From Methanosarcinales archaeon (lineage in GTDB: Archaea; Halobacteriota; Methanosarcinia; Methanosarcinales; Methanocomedenaceae): a stretch of DNA of 12,588 nucleotides. This document shows, piece by piece, positions 1 to 7,398 of this stretch. The stretch lies in NCBI GenBank assembly GCA_030614485.1, contig JAUWTY010000015.1:1-12588 (forward strand), in the 5' to 3' direction. The first letter of the stretch is position 1. Each line of letters starts with the position of its first letter. The notes beneath the pieces were generated by a model that worked only from the letters and a program-made list of their open reading frames with translations, made no database searches and was not told where the DNA came from. A program made the position numbers and the translations under genes.

Positions 1-3000
1 TACATCCTGTGACCCTTTGAATTCCCCATTTCCAGTTCCCTGACTTCCCCATTTTGAAACAAACTCCATGGCAGGAACAAGTTTTGGATTTGCCACATCG
101 TCTACGCCGTCACCATCAGTGTCCTTTGACCTTGGATTCAGATTACTGTAATATTCCATCTGGTCATCCAGGCCATCGCCGTCTGTATCATTCAAAAGCG
201 GATTTGAGCGCACCGGTATATTGAATATTTGGCCACTATAGTTGAATGTGATTGCCCAGCCGGTATACTCCATGTGGTCAGATAGTCCATCACCATCAGT
301 ATCCCAGTTTGAAGTATTGGTACCGTAGTAAAGTTCTATTCTGTCATTTAATCCATCCTGGTCAGCATCCCAATTATTCGGGTCTGTTCCAGTATCCAGT
401 TCGTACTTGTCACTCAATCCATCTCCATCTGGATCCCATTTCAGCTTGTTGGTGTTTGTTTCTTCCGAGTCGTTCAAGCCGTCGCCATCGCTATCTATAG
501 GATAAGGATTTGGCGGCATATCCAGGGTAAAACACCAGTTCTGGTTGCCAAGAATACAAATCTTATAGACCATATGAGCCCAGTCCTTGAAATCGTCCAG
601 AGTTTCAGGTAATACATCGAAGTAAACAGTTGGGATACTGATGTATTGATAACCCGTTTGTTCCCTGTCGTATGTATGCCATCTCAGGTCGGACTCTATT
701 TTCTCTTCGATATAATATGCTTTATAGTCAATCTGGAAGCGGGCTGCCTGTCCGAAATTGATGGTTGGTCTTTTTGGCTCCAGCCACGCCCTTGCTTTAT
801 ATGTCGTATTTTTTGAATTCGGATATTTCGGGTCATATTGGACAATATCAGTGGCATTGCCATAAGTAGCAAAATATGAATTCTTCCACAGTAATGTATA
901 GGATGGGATTATGTAACTTTTATCAACATGCCGGGTCCAATCCCCGTGTTCTGTTTTTATTACAGTGGAATTTACAAGGCTTGAAAATTCTATTCTATCC
1001 CCTACATCCAACCCATTATCGTCATAATCCAGAATATCAAGTGAGTTGTTTAAAATTTCCATGTCAACTTTGGTTGCCTGATTCATTTTCATCCATAAAG
1101 ACACGAGTTTTGATAGCAGGTCTGAAACCCCATATCCAAAAATACCGGCTATGGCATCTGCTACCATGATAATACCGGCAATGACCTGACCAATGGGTCC
1201 AGCCAGCATTAGAACTAAGAGAATAGTGAGATAAACTAACATGACAGTAAGGTATACTGCAGCCATCAGGTCTGACCCGCTGTTAAGGAATATAATAAAA
1301 GTTGCAATTGCAAAACCGGCTTCAAGTGCAATTGCTGCAAAAGAAACAACTTTACCCGCAACTTTGAGTGCCTTAATTATTTTTGTTGCTGCCTGTGTAG
1401 CTGCTTTTACACTTGCTCCTATCGCAAGTTTGATACCGCCCCACAGAGCTTTTCCAAATCCTATCACCTTGATTGAGGTAAATAAATATACACCAAACAG
1501 GGCAAGCTTTATTGTAGGCGTCAGGTACCTGAATCCATATTTTTTAATATCACTTTTCACTTCCATCGCACTTTGGAAATTTGTATATGCATCATTGATC
1601 CTGGTTACCGCAGATTCACCCATATTCCATAGAAGCGCCATGCTTATCATGGAGGTAATTTCATCTTCGCCAAGCCCGTTAACCTGCCCCCAATTTTCTA
1701 CTTCAGGCAAAAATACATCTACATCAACACTTGCATTTGTGGTTGTATTAAACCAGCTCATCTTGATGGTTTTCATGCTAATAGCCGGAGATGAAGCGGT
1801 GGTGAGGTCAAAATCAAATGTATTACTGTCGATTTTCGCACTACCGGAAACAAGGTCATCCATGTCTTTGCTGGTAAAATTAAATTGATATGCGGCAAGT
1901 AATGGCAGGATTTTATTTTTAGGTAATGATTTGAGCGCATTATCTTTCATTCTGGCTGTTGTATTGAACACAGCCATATCCCGGTGCGCAATAGATTGAA
2001 TTGAAGAATTAAAATTAATATCTGCATCTGTAAGCTCGGCAGGCATATCGTATAATGTGGTCTGGTTATCCCTGAGATATGAAAAAGCCATTAAAAAGCC
2101 TGATAATAATGTCTGGTTTACATTGTCACCATAGAACAGGCCAACATCAGTACCATAATTCTCTTCAATGTTAAGTCCTGTGAGCATAAAACGTTCGTTA
2201 TATTTAGCAAGGGTCAATTGTTCAGTTTCTATCACCCCATTTGTTTTATTGTCGGTCTTTCCCTGCATCAACCAGACCAGAGTTGCGTTCATGGAAAGGT
2301 CTAAAGGACCTGATGCCGGGTAGAACATCCTGCCGCCAAAAGCAACACTGGTACCATAATCCTTCACAACTGTCAGGGGGATATACAGGCTGTCAGAAGA
2401 AACCACAATGCCATAATCCAGCAGATCTGACTGGTCAGGGACAACATTTGTTTTCAATTTCATCATGGGAATGAATTTAATGTCGTCAGTTGTGTTGTCC
2501 AAATCCTTCATCTGGCCTTTGTCATCATAGGGCCAATCCCAGCTTTGAAATGGTAACCTCAAATTGTCGGGATTCTCAGGTCTTAGCTGGAATGTAACGT
2601 ATGTAGGATTTCCATTTGTTTTCACATTGAAATTGAAACTTTCATTTAAACCGGAAAGTGAGTATGGGGACAGGTCAATAGAATCTGTTACTCCATCATT
2701 ATCATTGTCAAGGTCCCATATATTGGAAAAACCGTCGCCATCCGGGTCGAGGGAGACATCTGCTACTTCAAAATAATCAGACAAACCATCAAAATTAGAA
2801 TCCGGTTCAAGGGGGTCCGAATCATAAATAACTGATTCATTATAGTCATCCAGATTATCAAAATCAGAATCAGTATTATTTGGGTCAGTACCGAGAATTT
2901 TCTCAACAGAATCTGGCAGTTTATCAAGGTCTGTATCCTCAATATCATTTGCATTTGTTGCAGCTTGCAGGAGTTCGATTACATTTTGCCTGTTATTCGG

Positions 3001-3177
3001 TTGATTCTGGGCATTCATTTGGGATACCATTGATAGTGCAGCAACAGTTCCACTTGAGATGTATGAAGACTTTTGAGATGGCTCCGGGTCTAAACCTGTT
3101 GATGCGGCTACTGGATAGAATGGAGCTGCTAAAAGAATGATTATGATAGCTATAGCATTAACAATTCTATTTAGCAA
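1..3177 (-). CDS. Large secreted/membrane protein: TSP3-like calcium-binding repeats, four-helix membrane segment, NHL propeller start (partial, 3' end beyond left edge)
   Basis: The frame is open for 1059 codons from TTG at 3177 to base 1; I checked every codon and found no stop. TTG is chosen because GGTGAT lies 3 nt upstream, no ATG lies nearby, and it gives a signal peptide (residues 1-25: NR, then a run of I/L/A, then a small-residue region). Layout: residues 80-170, Asp-rich repeats (DTDLD, DSDFD, DPDGDG, DNDNDG); 175-540, Asn/Thr-rich ectodomain I do not recognise; 553-683, about four membrane helices; 690-890, second ectodomain; 895-1027, six calcium-loop repeats starting near D895, D915, D937, D959, D997 and D1019; 1039-1059, an NHL-like start (FVSKWGSQGTGNGEF). 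Asp-rich DxDGDG loops are known to bind calcium, and NHL repeats form propellers. An S-layer-associated or surface-interaction role is inference; the true function is unknown. Confidence 0.85.
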   Translation of the reverse strand, partial: MLNRIVNAIAIIIILLAAPFYPVAASTGLDPEPSQKSSYISSGTVAALSMVSQMNAQNQPNNRQNVIELLQAATNANDIEDTDLDKLPDSVEKILGTDPNNTDSDFDNLDDYNESVIYDSDPLEPDSNFDGLSDYFEVADVSLDPDGDGFSNIWDLDNDNDGVTDSIDLSPYSLSGLNESFNFNVKTNGNPTYVTFQLRPENPDNLRLPFQSWDWPYDDKGQMKDLDNTTDDIKFIPMMKLKTNVVPDQSDLLDYGIVVSSDSLYIPLTVVKDYGTSVAFGGRMFYPASGPLDLSMNATLVWLMQGKTDNKTNGVIETEQLTLAKYNERFMLTGLNIEENYGTDVGLFYGDNVNQTLLSGFLMAFSYLRDNQTTLYDMPAELTDADINFNSSIQSIAHRDMAVFNTTARMKDNALKSLPKNKILPLLAAYQFNFTSKDMDDLVSGSAKIDSNTFDFDLTTASSPAISMKTIKMSWFNTTTNASVDVDVFLPEVENWGQVNGLGEDEITSMISMALLWNMGESAVTRINDAYTNFQSAMEVKSDIKKYGFRYLTPTIKLALFGVYLFTSIKVIGFGKALWGGIKLAIGASVKAATQAATKIIKALKVAGKVVSFAAIALEAGFAIATFIIFLNSGSDLMAAVYLTVMLVYLTILLVLMLAGPIGQVIAGIIMVADAIAGIFGYGVSDLLSKLVSLWMKMNQATKVDMEILNNSLDILDYDDNGLDVGDRIEFSSLVNSTVIKTEHGDWTRHVDKSYIIPSYTLLWKNSYFATYGNATDIVQYDPKYPNSKNTTYKARAWLEPKRPTINFGQAARFQIDYKAYYIEEKIESDLRWHTYDREQTGYQYISIPTVYFDVLPETLDDFKDWAHMVYKICILGNQNWCFTLDMPPNPYPIDSDGDGLNDSEETNTNKLKWDPDGDGLSDKYELDTGTDPNNWDADQDGLNDRIELYYGTNTSNWDTDGDGLSDHMEYTGWAITFNYSGQIFNIPVRSNPLLNDTDGDGLDDQMEYYSNLNPRSKDTDGDGVDDVANPKLVPAMEFVSKWGSQGTGNGEFKGSQDV

Positions 3178-3180
3178 ATG

Positions 3181-3186
3181 ATCACC
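3181..3186 (-). promoter_or_regulatory. Shine-Dalgarno site fixing the TTG start of the large surface protein
   Basis: On the minus strand GGTGAT is followed by three bases and TTG. The same GGTGAT with a 3-nt gap precedes the ATG of the regulator at 3460, and GGTGAT also precedes the lipoprotein start at 4710. This supports the non-ATG start and an archaeal 16S tail pairing. Confidence 0.7.
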
Positions 3187-3450
3187 CCGGCACCCATATA
3201 TAATGATTAATATGTTAAGATATATATACGTTATCTTTTTTATTAAACTATAAAATCCTTTAATTTATTGTGAATTATCGTAGTATATTGATTAACATAT
3301 AGTGCTTTATGCTCTTGATTTTAATTAAGATTACAATTTACATTGCGTTCCAATACTAAACTTTTTAACAACTATAGTAATAATTATACCCAAAAGTATT
3401 AAATGAATTTCAATAATATACTATTGTGATAATAACTTTATAATTATTTA
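3187..3450. promoter_or_regulatory. AT-rich divergent promoter region between the surface protein and the HTH regulator
   Basis: This stretch holds no credible gene. On the minus strand a TATATATA-type box at about 3219-3228 sits roughly 40-50 nt upstream of the TTG start, a reasonable TATA position. It is flanked by the inverted pair aagata (3217-3222) and tatctt (3232-3237), which could be an operator. On the plus strand an AATATA-type element near 3413-3420 is about 40 nt upstream of the regulator ATG. TTTATAAT at 3437-3444 is too close to that ATG to act as its TATA box with a leader. Box assignments are by eye in very AT-rich DNA. Confidence 0.4.
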
Positions 3451-3459
3451 GGTGATTAC

Positions 3460-3981
3460 ATGAATTCTGTAGAAAAAGTTACACGTGCAGCCTTTGAGTC
3501 AGACGAGTTATTCCAGGAAATCCTGTCCAGGGTTATCAAGGATGACCTTGATATGACGGCAGCCGAGTTCAGTGAAATATCAGGTATACCTTCTAGTACA
3601 CTGTACAAAATACTTTCCGGTCACCGTGACCCCAATATGAAAACAGTAAGGCAGATAGTCAAAACCATAAGGGAGATAGAAGGTACCGAACATAGTAACT
3701 TTATTGCAGTGATTGCAGCCAGGCCAGTGCTCGACAATATCATAGAAAAGAAGATGAAAATAGAAGGGCAGTTAATAACCATCCGCGAATATTCAGCTAC
3801 ATCAATGGAAGAAGCCATTGTGGCTGCTATAAGAGCTGAGCGTGACGGGGCAACTTCACTGGTCTGTGCTCCCATCGTCAGCCCTACTGTGGAAAAAGTG
3901 CTCACAATTCCTGTAGCTACAATAATGCCGCGGGACAGCCTGTTAACAGCTATCAAGCTAGCCGCAAAAAAAATGAGGTAG
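3460..3981 (+). CDS. Predicted HTH (XRE-like) transcriptional regulator, COG1709-like
   Basis: The 173-residue protein has a Cro/C1-type helix-turn-helix at residues 30-70 (AAEFSEISGIPSSTLYKILSG), followed by a C-terminal domain from about residue 78 (FIAVIAARPVLDNI to the end). That domain has alternating beta and alpha segments and looks like a small ligand-sensing fold, with the conserved-looking stretch LVCAPIVSPTVEKVL. I recognise this as the archaeal HTH plus sensor-like domain family (COG1709, from memory). The start is supported by GGTGAT at 3451-3456, 3 nt before ATG. It diverges from the large surface protein gene, so regulating that gene or itself is a reasonable inference. The effector is unknown. 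Its stop codon directly abuts the stop of the opposing lipoprotein gene. Confidence 0.8.
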   Translation: MNSVEKVTRAAFESDELFQEILSRVIKDDLDMTAAEFSEISGIPSSTLYKILSGHRDPNMKTVRQIVKTIREIEGTEHSNFIAVIAARPVLDNIIEKKMKIEGQLITIREYSATSMEEAIVAAIRAERDGATSLVCAPIVSPTVEKVLTIPVATIMPRDSLLTAIKLAAKKMR

Positions 3982-4710
3982 CTACTCCACGTTCTTTATC
4001 AGGGTTAATATATTCTGATATTCCTGCTCCTTATTTATGTCAATAGTTAAAGTGCCTGAACTTCTCAAGTCAGTAGGGAGGCTCATGACGAGGTCATCTA
4101 CAGGTATTATGCCAATAACAATAGTTGTGGCTCCATCTCCATTCCAAGTGGCCAGTACACTTCGAACCTTAATCGAAACTATTCCTTCGTCACCTGTTTC
4201 AATGTAACCTTCGTAGGATTTGGCAGTAACAGTGGAACCGCTATTTAATGTAACTTTCTCCTGACTTACCTCTTGGAAGCTCTGGATATTATTCTCCTGT
4301 GTCATACTCTGCATCTGGCTGTCAATGATACTCGAAAGCATAGATTCGGGTATGGAGATACCACCCGGAAGGGCTACCCTAAACGTAATAAACTGGGACG
4401 TGAACAGGCCTTCTCCTGATTCATCGGTTGAACTTCCGTAAGCACCCAGCATTTCATCAAGTTGATTTATTATTTCTGCCATCAGGTTTTCATCATGGTA
4501 CGTAACCATGGCAGTGTTAATTTTTATCTCTACTCCAGCAACATCCTGGGTCATATTATCCATTAGGATTTCTCCTGATTGTGTCCACCCCAATTTATCC
4601 AGTGTAGCCTGGTTTACCGTTGCAGGAACAGCTTTCTCTGTTTCAAGACATCCCGCCATGAGAACAGTCGCAATAAGGCATAAGAGCACCAAATGCGTAA
4701 CGTTTTTCAT
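3982..4710 (-). CDS. Predicted lipoprotein of unknown function
   Basis: The 242-residue protein begins with a signal peptide and lipobox: MKN, a hydrophobic core, then LMAGC with the lipidatable cysteine at residue 21. The mature part is soluble, with mixed alpha/beta character, and contains FITFRVALPGGISIPESML near the middle and an IVIGIIPVDDL segment near the end. Some DUF6517-type archaeal lipoproteins have a similar layout, but I cannot confirm membership. The start has GGTGAT 3 nt upstream. It is predicted to be anchored on the outer face of the cell membrane. It is transcribed divergently from the CxxCxxCC protein across 83 bp and convergently with the HTH regulator, with no gap between stops. 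No function is claimed. Confidence 0.8.
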   Translation of the reverse strand: MKNVTHLVLLCLIATVLMAGCLETEKAVPATVNQATLDKLGWTQSGEILMDNMTQDVAGVEIKINTAMVTYHDENLMAEIINQLDEMLGAYGSSTDESGEGLFTSQFITFRVALPGGISIPESMLSSIIDSQMQSMTQENNIQSFQEVSQEKVTLNSGSTVTAKSYEGYIETGDEGIVSIKVRSVLATWNGDGATTIVIGIIPVDDLVMSLPTDLRSSGTLTIDINKEQEYQNILTLIKNVE

Positions 4711-4793
4711 AAAATCACCTATTATTCCAAATCGTTTTGAATTAATATTACTTATGACCTTTATAGATATATTAACTTTGCAGGAATAATATC
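4711..4793. promoter_or_regulatory. Compact divergent promoter region (lipoprotein / CxxCxxCC protein)
   Basis: These 83 bp separate two divergent starts. On the plus strand a TTATAGAT element at 4761-4768 lies about 25-30 nt upstream of the ATG at 4794, so that transcript may be leaderless or nearly so; the ATG has only a weak upstream GGAA. On the minus strand, AATATTAAT at about 4740-4748 could serve the lipoprotein, which has a proper GGTGAT site at 4714-4719. Confidence 0.35.
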
Positions 4794-5477
4794 ATGGAGT
4801 TCAATACGACCCAGGCTATTAAAAACAATTACTCTATGCTGGCCGCAGCAGAAGAAGTGGATGTTACAGTCCTTGCCGGACAATTACAATCCATGGGATT
4901 CGAGTGTATGAGATGCGGGGAATGCTGCCGTTCACATCAGGGGGACAATAGCGTCATAGTTTTTCCAGATGAAGTATTGCGAATAATGGATGCCAATAAT
5001 CTTAGCTGGCACGATGTATGTAAGCCATCTGCACCCCAGTTCATAGATAATATTAATACCCTGCATTCATTTGAATGGGAATTGAAAAGACATGACAATG
5101 GATCATGCACATTCTTGAATGAGGACAATACCTGCAGTGTATATTTTTGGAGACCCTGGATTTGCAGGACGTATCCATTCTACCTGCACTTCGAAAAGGA
5201 TCAAACACCCCGGCTCAATATATCAGAATGTGAGGGCGTTGGAATGGGGGTGTTTAGCAAAGAAGATGCAGGGAATTTGGCTTTGTATTTGAAGGAACGG
5301 CTAATATCCGAGATTCAAGAAGAAATACAGTTGCTGGAACATCTGGATGGGTTGGAGAATTGGGAATTTTTCAATAGTAATATTAATGAGAATATTGTAA
5401 AATTCAATATGGCAGTACATGATAGTCGCGGTTGTACTGTGGTTGAAAGGGATATTAAATCAAACTCAAAAGAATAA
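4794..5477 (+). CDS. YkgJ-family CxxCxxCC metal-binding protein
   Basis: The 227-residue protein carries the C-x2-C-x2-CC signature (C38, C41, C44, C45 in FECMRCGECCRSHQG) and the downstream cysteines typical of the family: C105, C114, C124 (PWICRTYPFY) and C146 (ISECEGVG). The family (PF03692) is annotated as a putative zinc- or iron-chelating domain, perhaps Fe-S binding; its biochemical role is not established. The C-terminal 70 residues are predicted helical. It is soluble, with no signal peptide. The gene stands between a divergent lipoprotein gene and a DUF1699 gene about 100 bp downstream, so an operon with the latter is possible but not compelling because a separate TATA-like box precedes DUF1699. 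Confidence 0.85.
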   Translation: MEFNTTQAIKNNYSMLAAAEEVDVTVLAGQLQSMGFECMRCGECCRSHQGDNSVIVFPDEVLRIMDANNLSWHDVCKPSAPQFIDNINTLHSFEWELKRHDNGSCTFLNEDNTCSVYFWRPWICRTYPFYLHFEKDQTPRLNISECEGVGMGVFSKEDAGNLALYLKERLISEIQEEIQLLEHLDGLENWEFFNSNINENIVKFNMAVHDSRGCTVVERDIKSNSKE

Positions 5478-5573
5478 TTATTATTATTATTAATTATTAA
5501 CCAAAATGTTATATTTGTTATAATGTGTCAAGTTTTAAATATCATGAAGTAATTTTAGTTGATTGTGAATAAA
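5478..5573 (+). promoter_or_regulatory. AT-rich spacer with (TTA/ATT) simple repeat and promoter for the DUF1699 gene
   Basis: Directly after the TAA stop lies a TTA/ATT trinucleotide run (5478-5500), which may serve as a T-rich 3' end. A TTTTAAATAT element at about 5533-5542 is 32-40 nt upstream of the ATG at 5574, and GTGA at 5565-5568 lies 5 nt before that ATG as a Shine-Dalgarno match. This supports ATG 5574 over TTG 5559 or GTG 5565. Confidence 0.4.
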
Positions 5574-5966
5574 ATGAAGATAAGAGTAGTTAGTTCAAAA
5601 GATGAAATTGACACCCTGGATGAAAAAGAAGAAATGATACATCTTACTTTCAGACCGTCTAATAAGGACATAATGATACTGGCAAATAAGTGTTCAAATC
5701 TCAAGGCCATCCACATTGCAGGTTCTTTCATGAAAACAGTATCAGAATCGACCAGAATGTTCCTTGAAATGAAAAATATATCCCTACTTGAAGGAGATGT
5801 ATGGGGGCACCGTAAGGATATCAACGAATACTATGAAGTAAATCCGGCCTTTTTTGAAAAAGTAAAAACAATGCGTAGTGAGGGTTTATCAGACGAGGAG
5901 ATAATTGATAAACTACAAAATGAAAGTCGGCTTGATAAGGATCTTATCATATTTTTGATACAATAA
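5574..5966 (+). CDS. DUF1699 family protein
   Basis: From ATG 5574 the product is 130 residues, starting MKIRVVSSKDEID. It matches the remembered conserved core of DUF1699 (PF08004), a family known from Methanosarcina-type archaea: IHLTFRPSNKDI, KAIHIAGSFMKT, and SLLEGDVWGHRKDINEYYEV. The C-terminus (SDEEIIDKLQNESRLDKDLIIFL) is helical. No catalytic motif or membrane segment is visible and the function is unknown. A longer form from TTG 5559 would add five residues but lacks a ribosome binding site. The gene ends 21 bp from the stop of the convergent chorismate mutase gene. The family match supports the methanogen-type assignment of the window. Confidence 0.8.
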   Translation: MKIRVVSSKDEIDTLDEKEEMIHLTFRPSNKDIMILANKCSNLKAIHIAGSFMKTVSESTRMFLEMKNISLLEGDVWGHRKDINEYYEVNPAFFEKVKTMRSEGLSDEEIIDKLQNESRLDKDLIIFLIQ

Positions 5967-5987
5967 TACCTTATCCCCATTTCTTTT

Positions 5988-6275
5988 TTATGGTAAGTTA
6001 CCTTCACCACTAAGCTCATGCTGGCGCTCAATACTCATCTTTATGAGTACCTTAAATATATTTTTTACTTCTCCAGCATCAAGTCCAGATTCAGTGGCGA
6101 TATTGGTAACCCTTTCCATGACCGCCTGATTCTGTGATTCGTCATTAATGGGTTTACTGTCATGTTTTTTTGCTTCAAGGACGTCTTTTGCCAGATTGGT
6201 CCTTTTTTCAATCAATTTAATTATATCTTCATCGATGACTTTGATTTCATTCCTGATTTGTGAGAGTTTTTTCAT
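5988..6275 (-). CDS. Chorismate mutase, AroQ class (monofunctional)
   Basis: The 95-residue, all-helical protein has the AroQ layout. It would convert chorismate to prephenate for Phe and Tyr synthesis, in the cytoplasm, probably as a dimer. By eye alignment to E. coli chorismate mutase: R8 (QIRNEI) corresponds to Arg11, R25 (EKRTNLA) to Arg28, K36 to Lys39, D45 (PIND) to Asp48, S81 to Ser84 and Q85 to Gln88. The usual Arg-Glu pair after PINDxx (E. coli Arg51/Glu52) reads Q48-N49 here, which is unusual. The ATG lies 9 nt after the shikimate kinase stop, with a GGAAGG-type site inside the end of that gene, so the two form an operon. Activity may be altered by the substitutions, but the fold assignment is secure. 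Confidence 0.88.
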   Translation of the reverse strand: MKKLSQIRNEIKVIDEDIIKLIEKRTNLAKDVLEAKKHDSKPINDESQNQAVMERVTNIATESGLDAGEVKNIFKVLIKMSIERQHELSGEGNLP

Positions 6276-6284
6276 TGCCGACCA

Positions 6285-7136
6285 CTACCTTCCTATCTGG
6301 GCACCATTATTATTTACTTTTGTCCTTATAATCCTTCCATCAAGTACCGACCAGGCATCTGCCACGCGGTTAGCCGTCTCCCCATGTGCCAGTGCAGTAT
6401 ATGCCGGTCCCGTGCCCGAAAGACTGGTACCTTCAACTCCTGCTTCCAGTGCCATCAGCATTGGTCCAGTATCAAAACCAAGGGCACTACAGTACAGAAA
6501 ACCATTAAGGGTCATAGCCTTTTCATAATTGCCCTCAATACACAGTTCATAAGCCATATCCACCCAGGGTGCCACAATCCTGGACCGTTTCACATCTGTC
6601 TTTGAACTGTACGCTTTTTCCATGGGCGCATAGATTATCACTTCAGATTCCATCACGTCCCTGGATATCAGGGATAGTTCCCTGTTATCTGTAACTACCA
6701 CGCCTCCCAACATCGAGGCAGCAGCATCATCAAAGGCGCCTGTAATGGTAACCCTTGCATCTTTGGCAGCTTGCACTCCCAAAAGGGCCGCATCCAATGG
6801 TTCCATCTTTTCACCAATAGCATCAAGAGCTGCCAGCACAGATGCATTGGCAGCAGCACTGCTGCTTTTAAGTCCCGATGCAATAGGGACCTCGCTTTTG
6901 GTCTTAACCGTAGCGCCGTCCTGGTAATTAAATTTCTCAAAAACCAGTTGAACACACCGCTCAATGAGTTTGGGGTTCCCGCCACCTTTAATAGTGCCTT
7001 TTATTCTGTCACTACTGTTCAATTGCACTTCTGCACTGGTCTGAAGGTCGATACCGAAGGCTGACCCTTTCCATGTGGCAATGGCATTGATTATTGTTCC
7101 TGCACCCAGAGCTGTGGCATATCCTGTTGAAGTCAT
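6285..7136 (-). CDS. aroK: Shikimate kinase, archaeal GHMP type
   Basis: The 283-residue protein belongs to the GHMP kinase superfamily in its archaeal shikimate kinase branch (COG1685-like), unrelated to bacterial AroK. It phosphorylates shikimate with ATP to give shikimate 3-phosphate. Visible motifs: an N-terminal GYATALGAGTIINAIATWKG, the ATP-binding PIASGLKSSSAAANA (residues 84-98), TGAFDDAAAS (132-141), and the C-terminal GTSLSGTGPAYTAL (236-249). The length is normal for the family. The start has GTGACA 5 nt upstream and a TTTATAAG box about 40 nt upstream. Chorismate mutase follows after 9 nt, placing two steps of aromatic amino acid synthesis in one transcript. Confidence 0.93.
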   Translation of the reverse strand: MTSTGYATALGAGTIINAIATWKGSAFGIDLQTSAEVQLNSSDRIKGTIKGGGNPKLIERCVQLVFEKFNYQDGATVKTKSEVPIASGLKSSSAAANASVLAALDAIGEKMEPLDAALLGVQAAKDARVTITGAFDDAAASMLGGVVVTDNRELSLISRDVMESEVIIYAPMEKAYSSKTDVKRSRIVAPWVDMAYELCIEGNYEKAMTLNGFLYCSALGFDTGPMLMALEAGVEGTSLSGTGPAYTALAHGETANRVADAWSVLDGRIIRTKVNNNGAQIGR

Positions 7137-7170
7137 AATTGTGTCACGGTTCTGGTATGATCGTAGTATA

Positions 7171-7180
7171 ACTTATAAAT
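7171..7180 (-). promoter_or_regulatory. TATA-like box for the shikimate kinase operon
   Basis: The minus strand reads ATTTATAAGT, about 40 nt before the shikimate kinase ATG. The spacing would put the start of transcription near 7150, leaving a short leader that contains the GTGACA site. It overlaps the stop region of the small upstream gene, so read-through from that gene is also possible. Confidence 0.4.
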
Positions 7181-7182
7181 GG

Positions 7183-7350
7183 TTAAATGGAATCAGAGCC
7201 GTCTATGTCTGCGAATTTTTCATAGACCGGACAGTTTATGAAATTGTCGCTGTTTAAACAATAGGTTTCTAACTCATCAGGTTTTGGCTTATGGAACTTC
7301 GGGTCCAGTTTGCACCAGACACCTGAGATGTATGGGCATCCTTGTGTCAT
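7183..7350 (-). CDS. Small cysteine-containing protein, 55 aa, unknown function
   Basis: ATG at 7350 to TAA at 7183 encodes 55 residues. GAGGTGA at 7356-7362 ends 5 nt before the ATG, one of the strongest ribosome binding sites in the window, and is the main reason to believe the gene. The product has four cysteines (C5, C13, C31, C40) in the arrangement C-x7-C-x17-C-x8-CP, with aromatic neighbours: GCPYISGVWC, ETYCLNS and FINCPVYEKF. This looks like a small metal-binding or Fe-S-type knuckle of the sort found as short stand-alone proteins and as C-rich tails in archaea and anaerobic bacteria; I cannot name a family. There is no signal peptide or membrane helix. It lies 46 bp upstream of shikimate kinase on the same strand and may be co-transcribed with it. 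Confidence 0.75.
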   Translation of the reverse strand: MTQGCPYISGVWCKLDPKFHKPKPDELETYCLNSDNFINCPVYEKFADIDGSDSI

Positions 7351-7355
7351 TTACT

Positions 7356-7362
7356 TCACCTC
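7356..7362 (-). promoter_or_regulatory. Strong Shine-Dalgarno site of the 55-aa gene
   Basis: The minus strand reads GAGGTGA, ending 5 nt before ATG 7350. It is a seven-base match to the archaeal anti-Shine-Dalgarno sequence. Confidence 0.65.
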
Positions 7363-7398
7363 TTATGGAAAGGATTGTTTAGATGATATTAAGCGTAT

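Noticed and set aside
1..540. Repeated atcaccatcagt-like DNA segments as a CRISPR or satellite array
   Set aside because: They are in-frame codons for DxDGDG calcium loops with variable 20-38 residue spacing, so the repetition is at the protein level.
1241..1888. Plus-strand open frame of 215 codons with hydrophobic content
   Set aside because: It lies wholly inside the continuous minus-strand frame of the large surface protein, whose domain content and membrane helices are coherent; the plus-strand reading is a shadow.
5478..5500. TTA/ATT trinucleotide run as a mobile-element target duplication
   Set aside because: There are no flanking inverted repeats or transposase remnants; it is a simple AT-rich spacer repeat.
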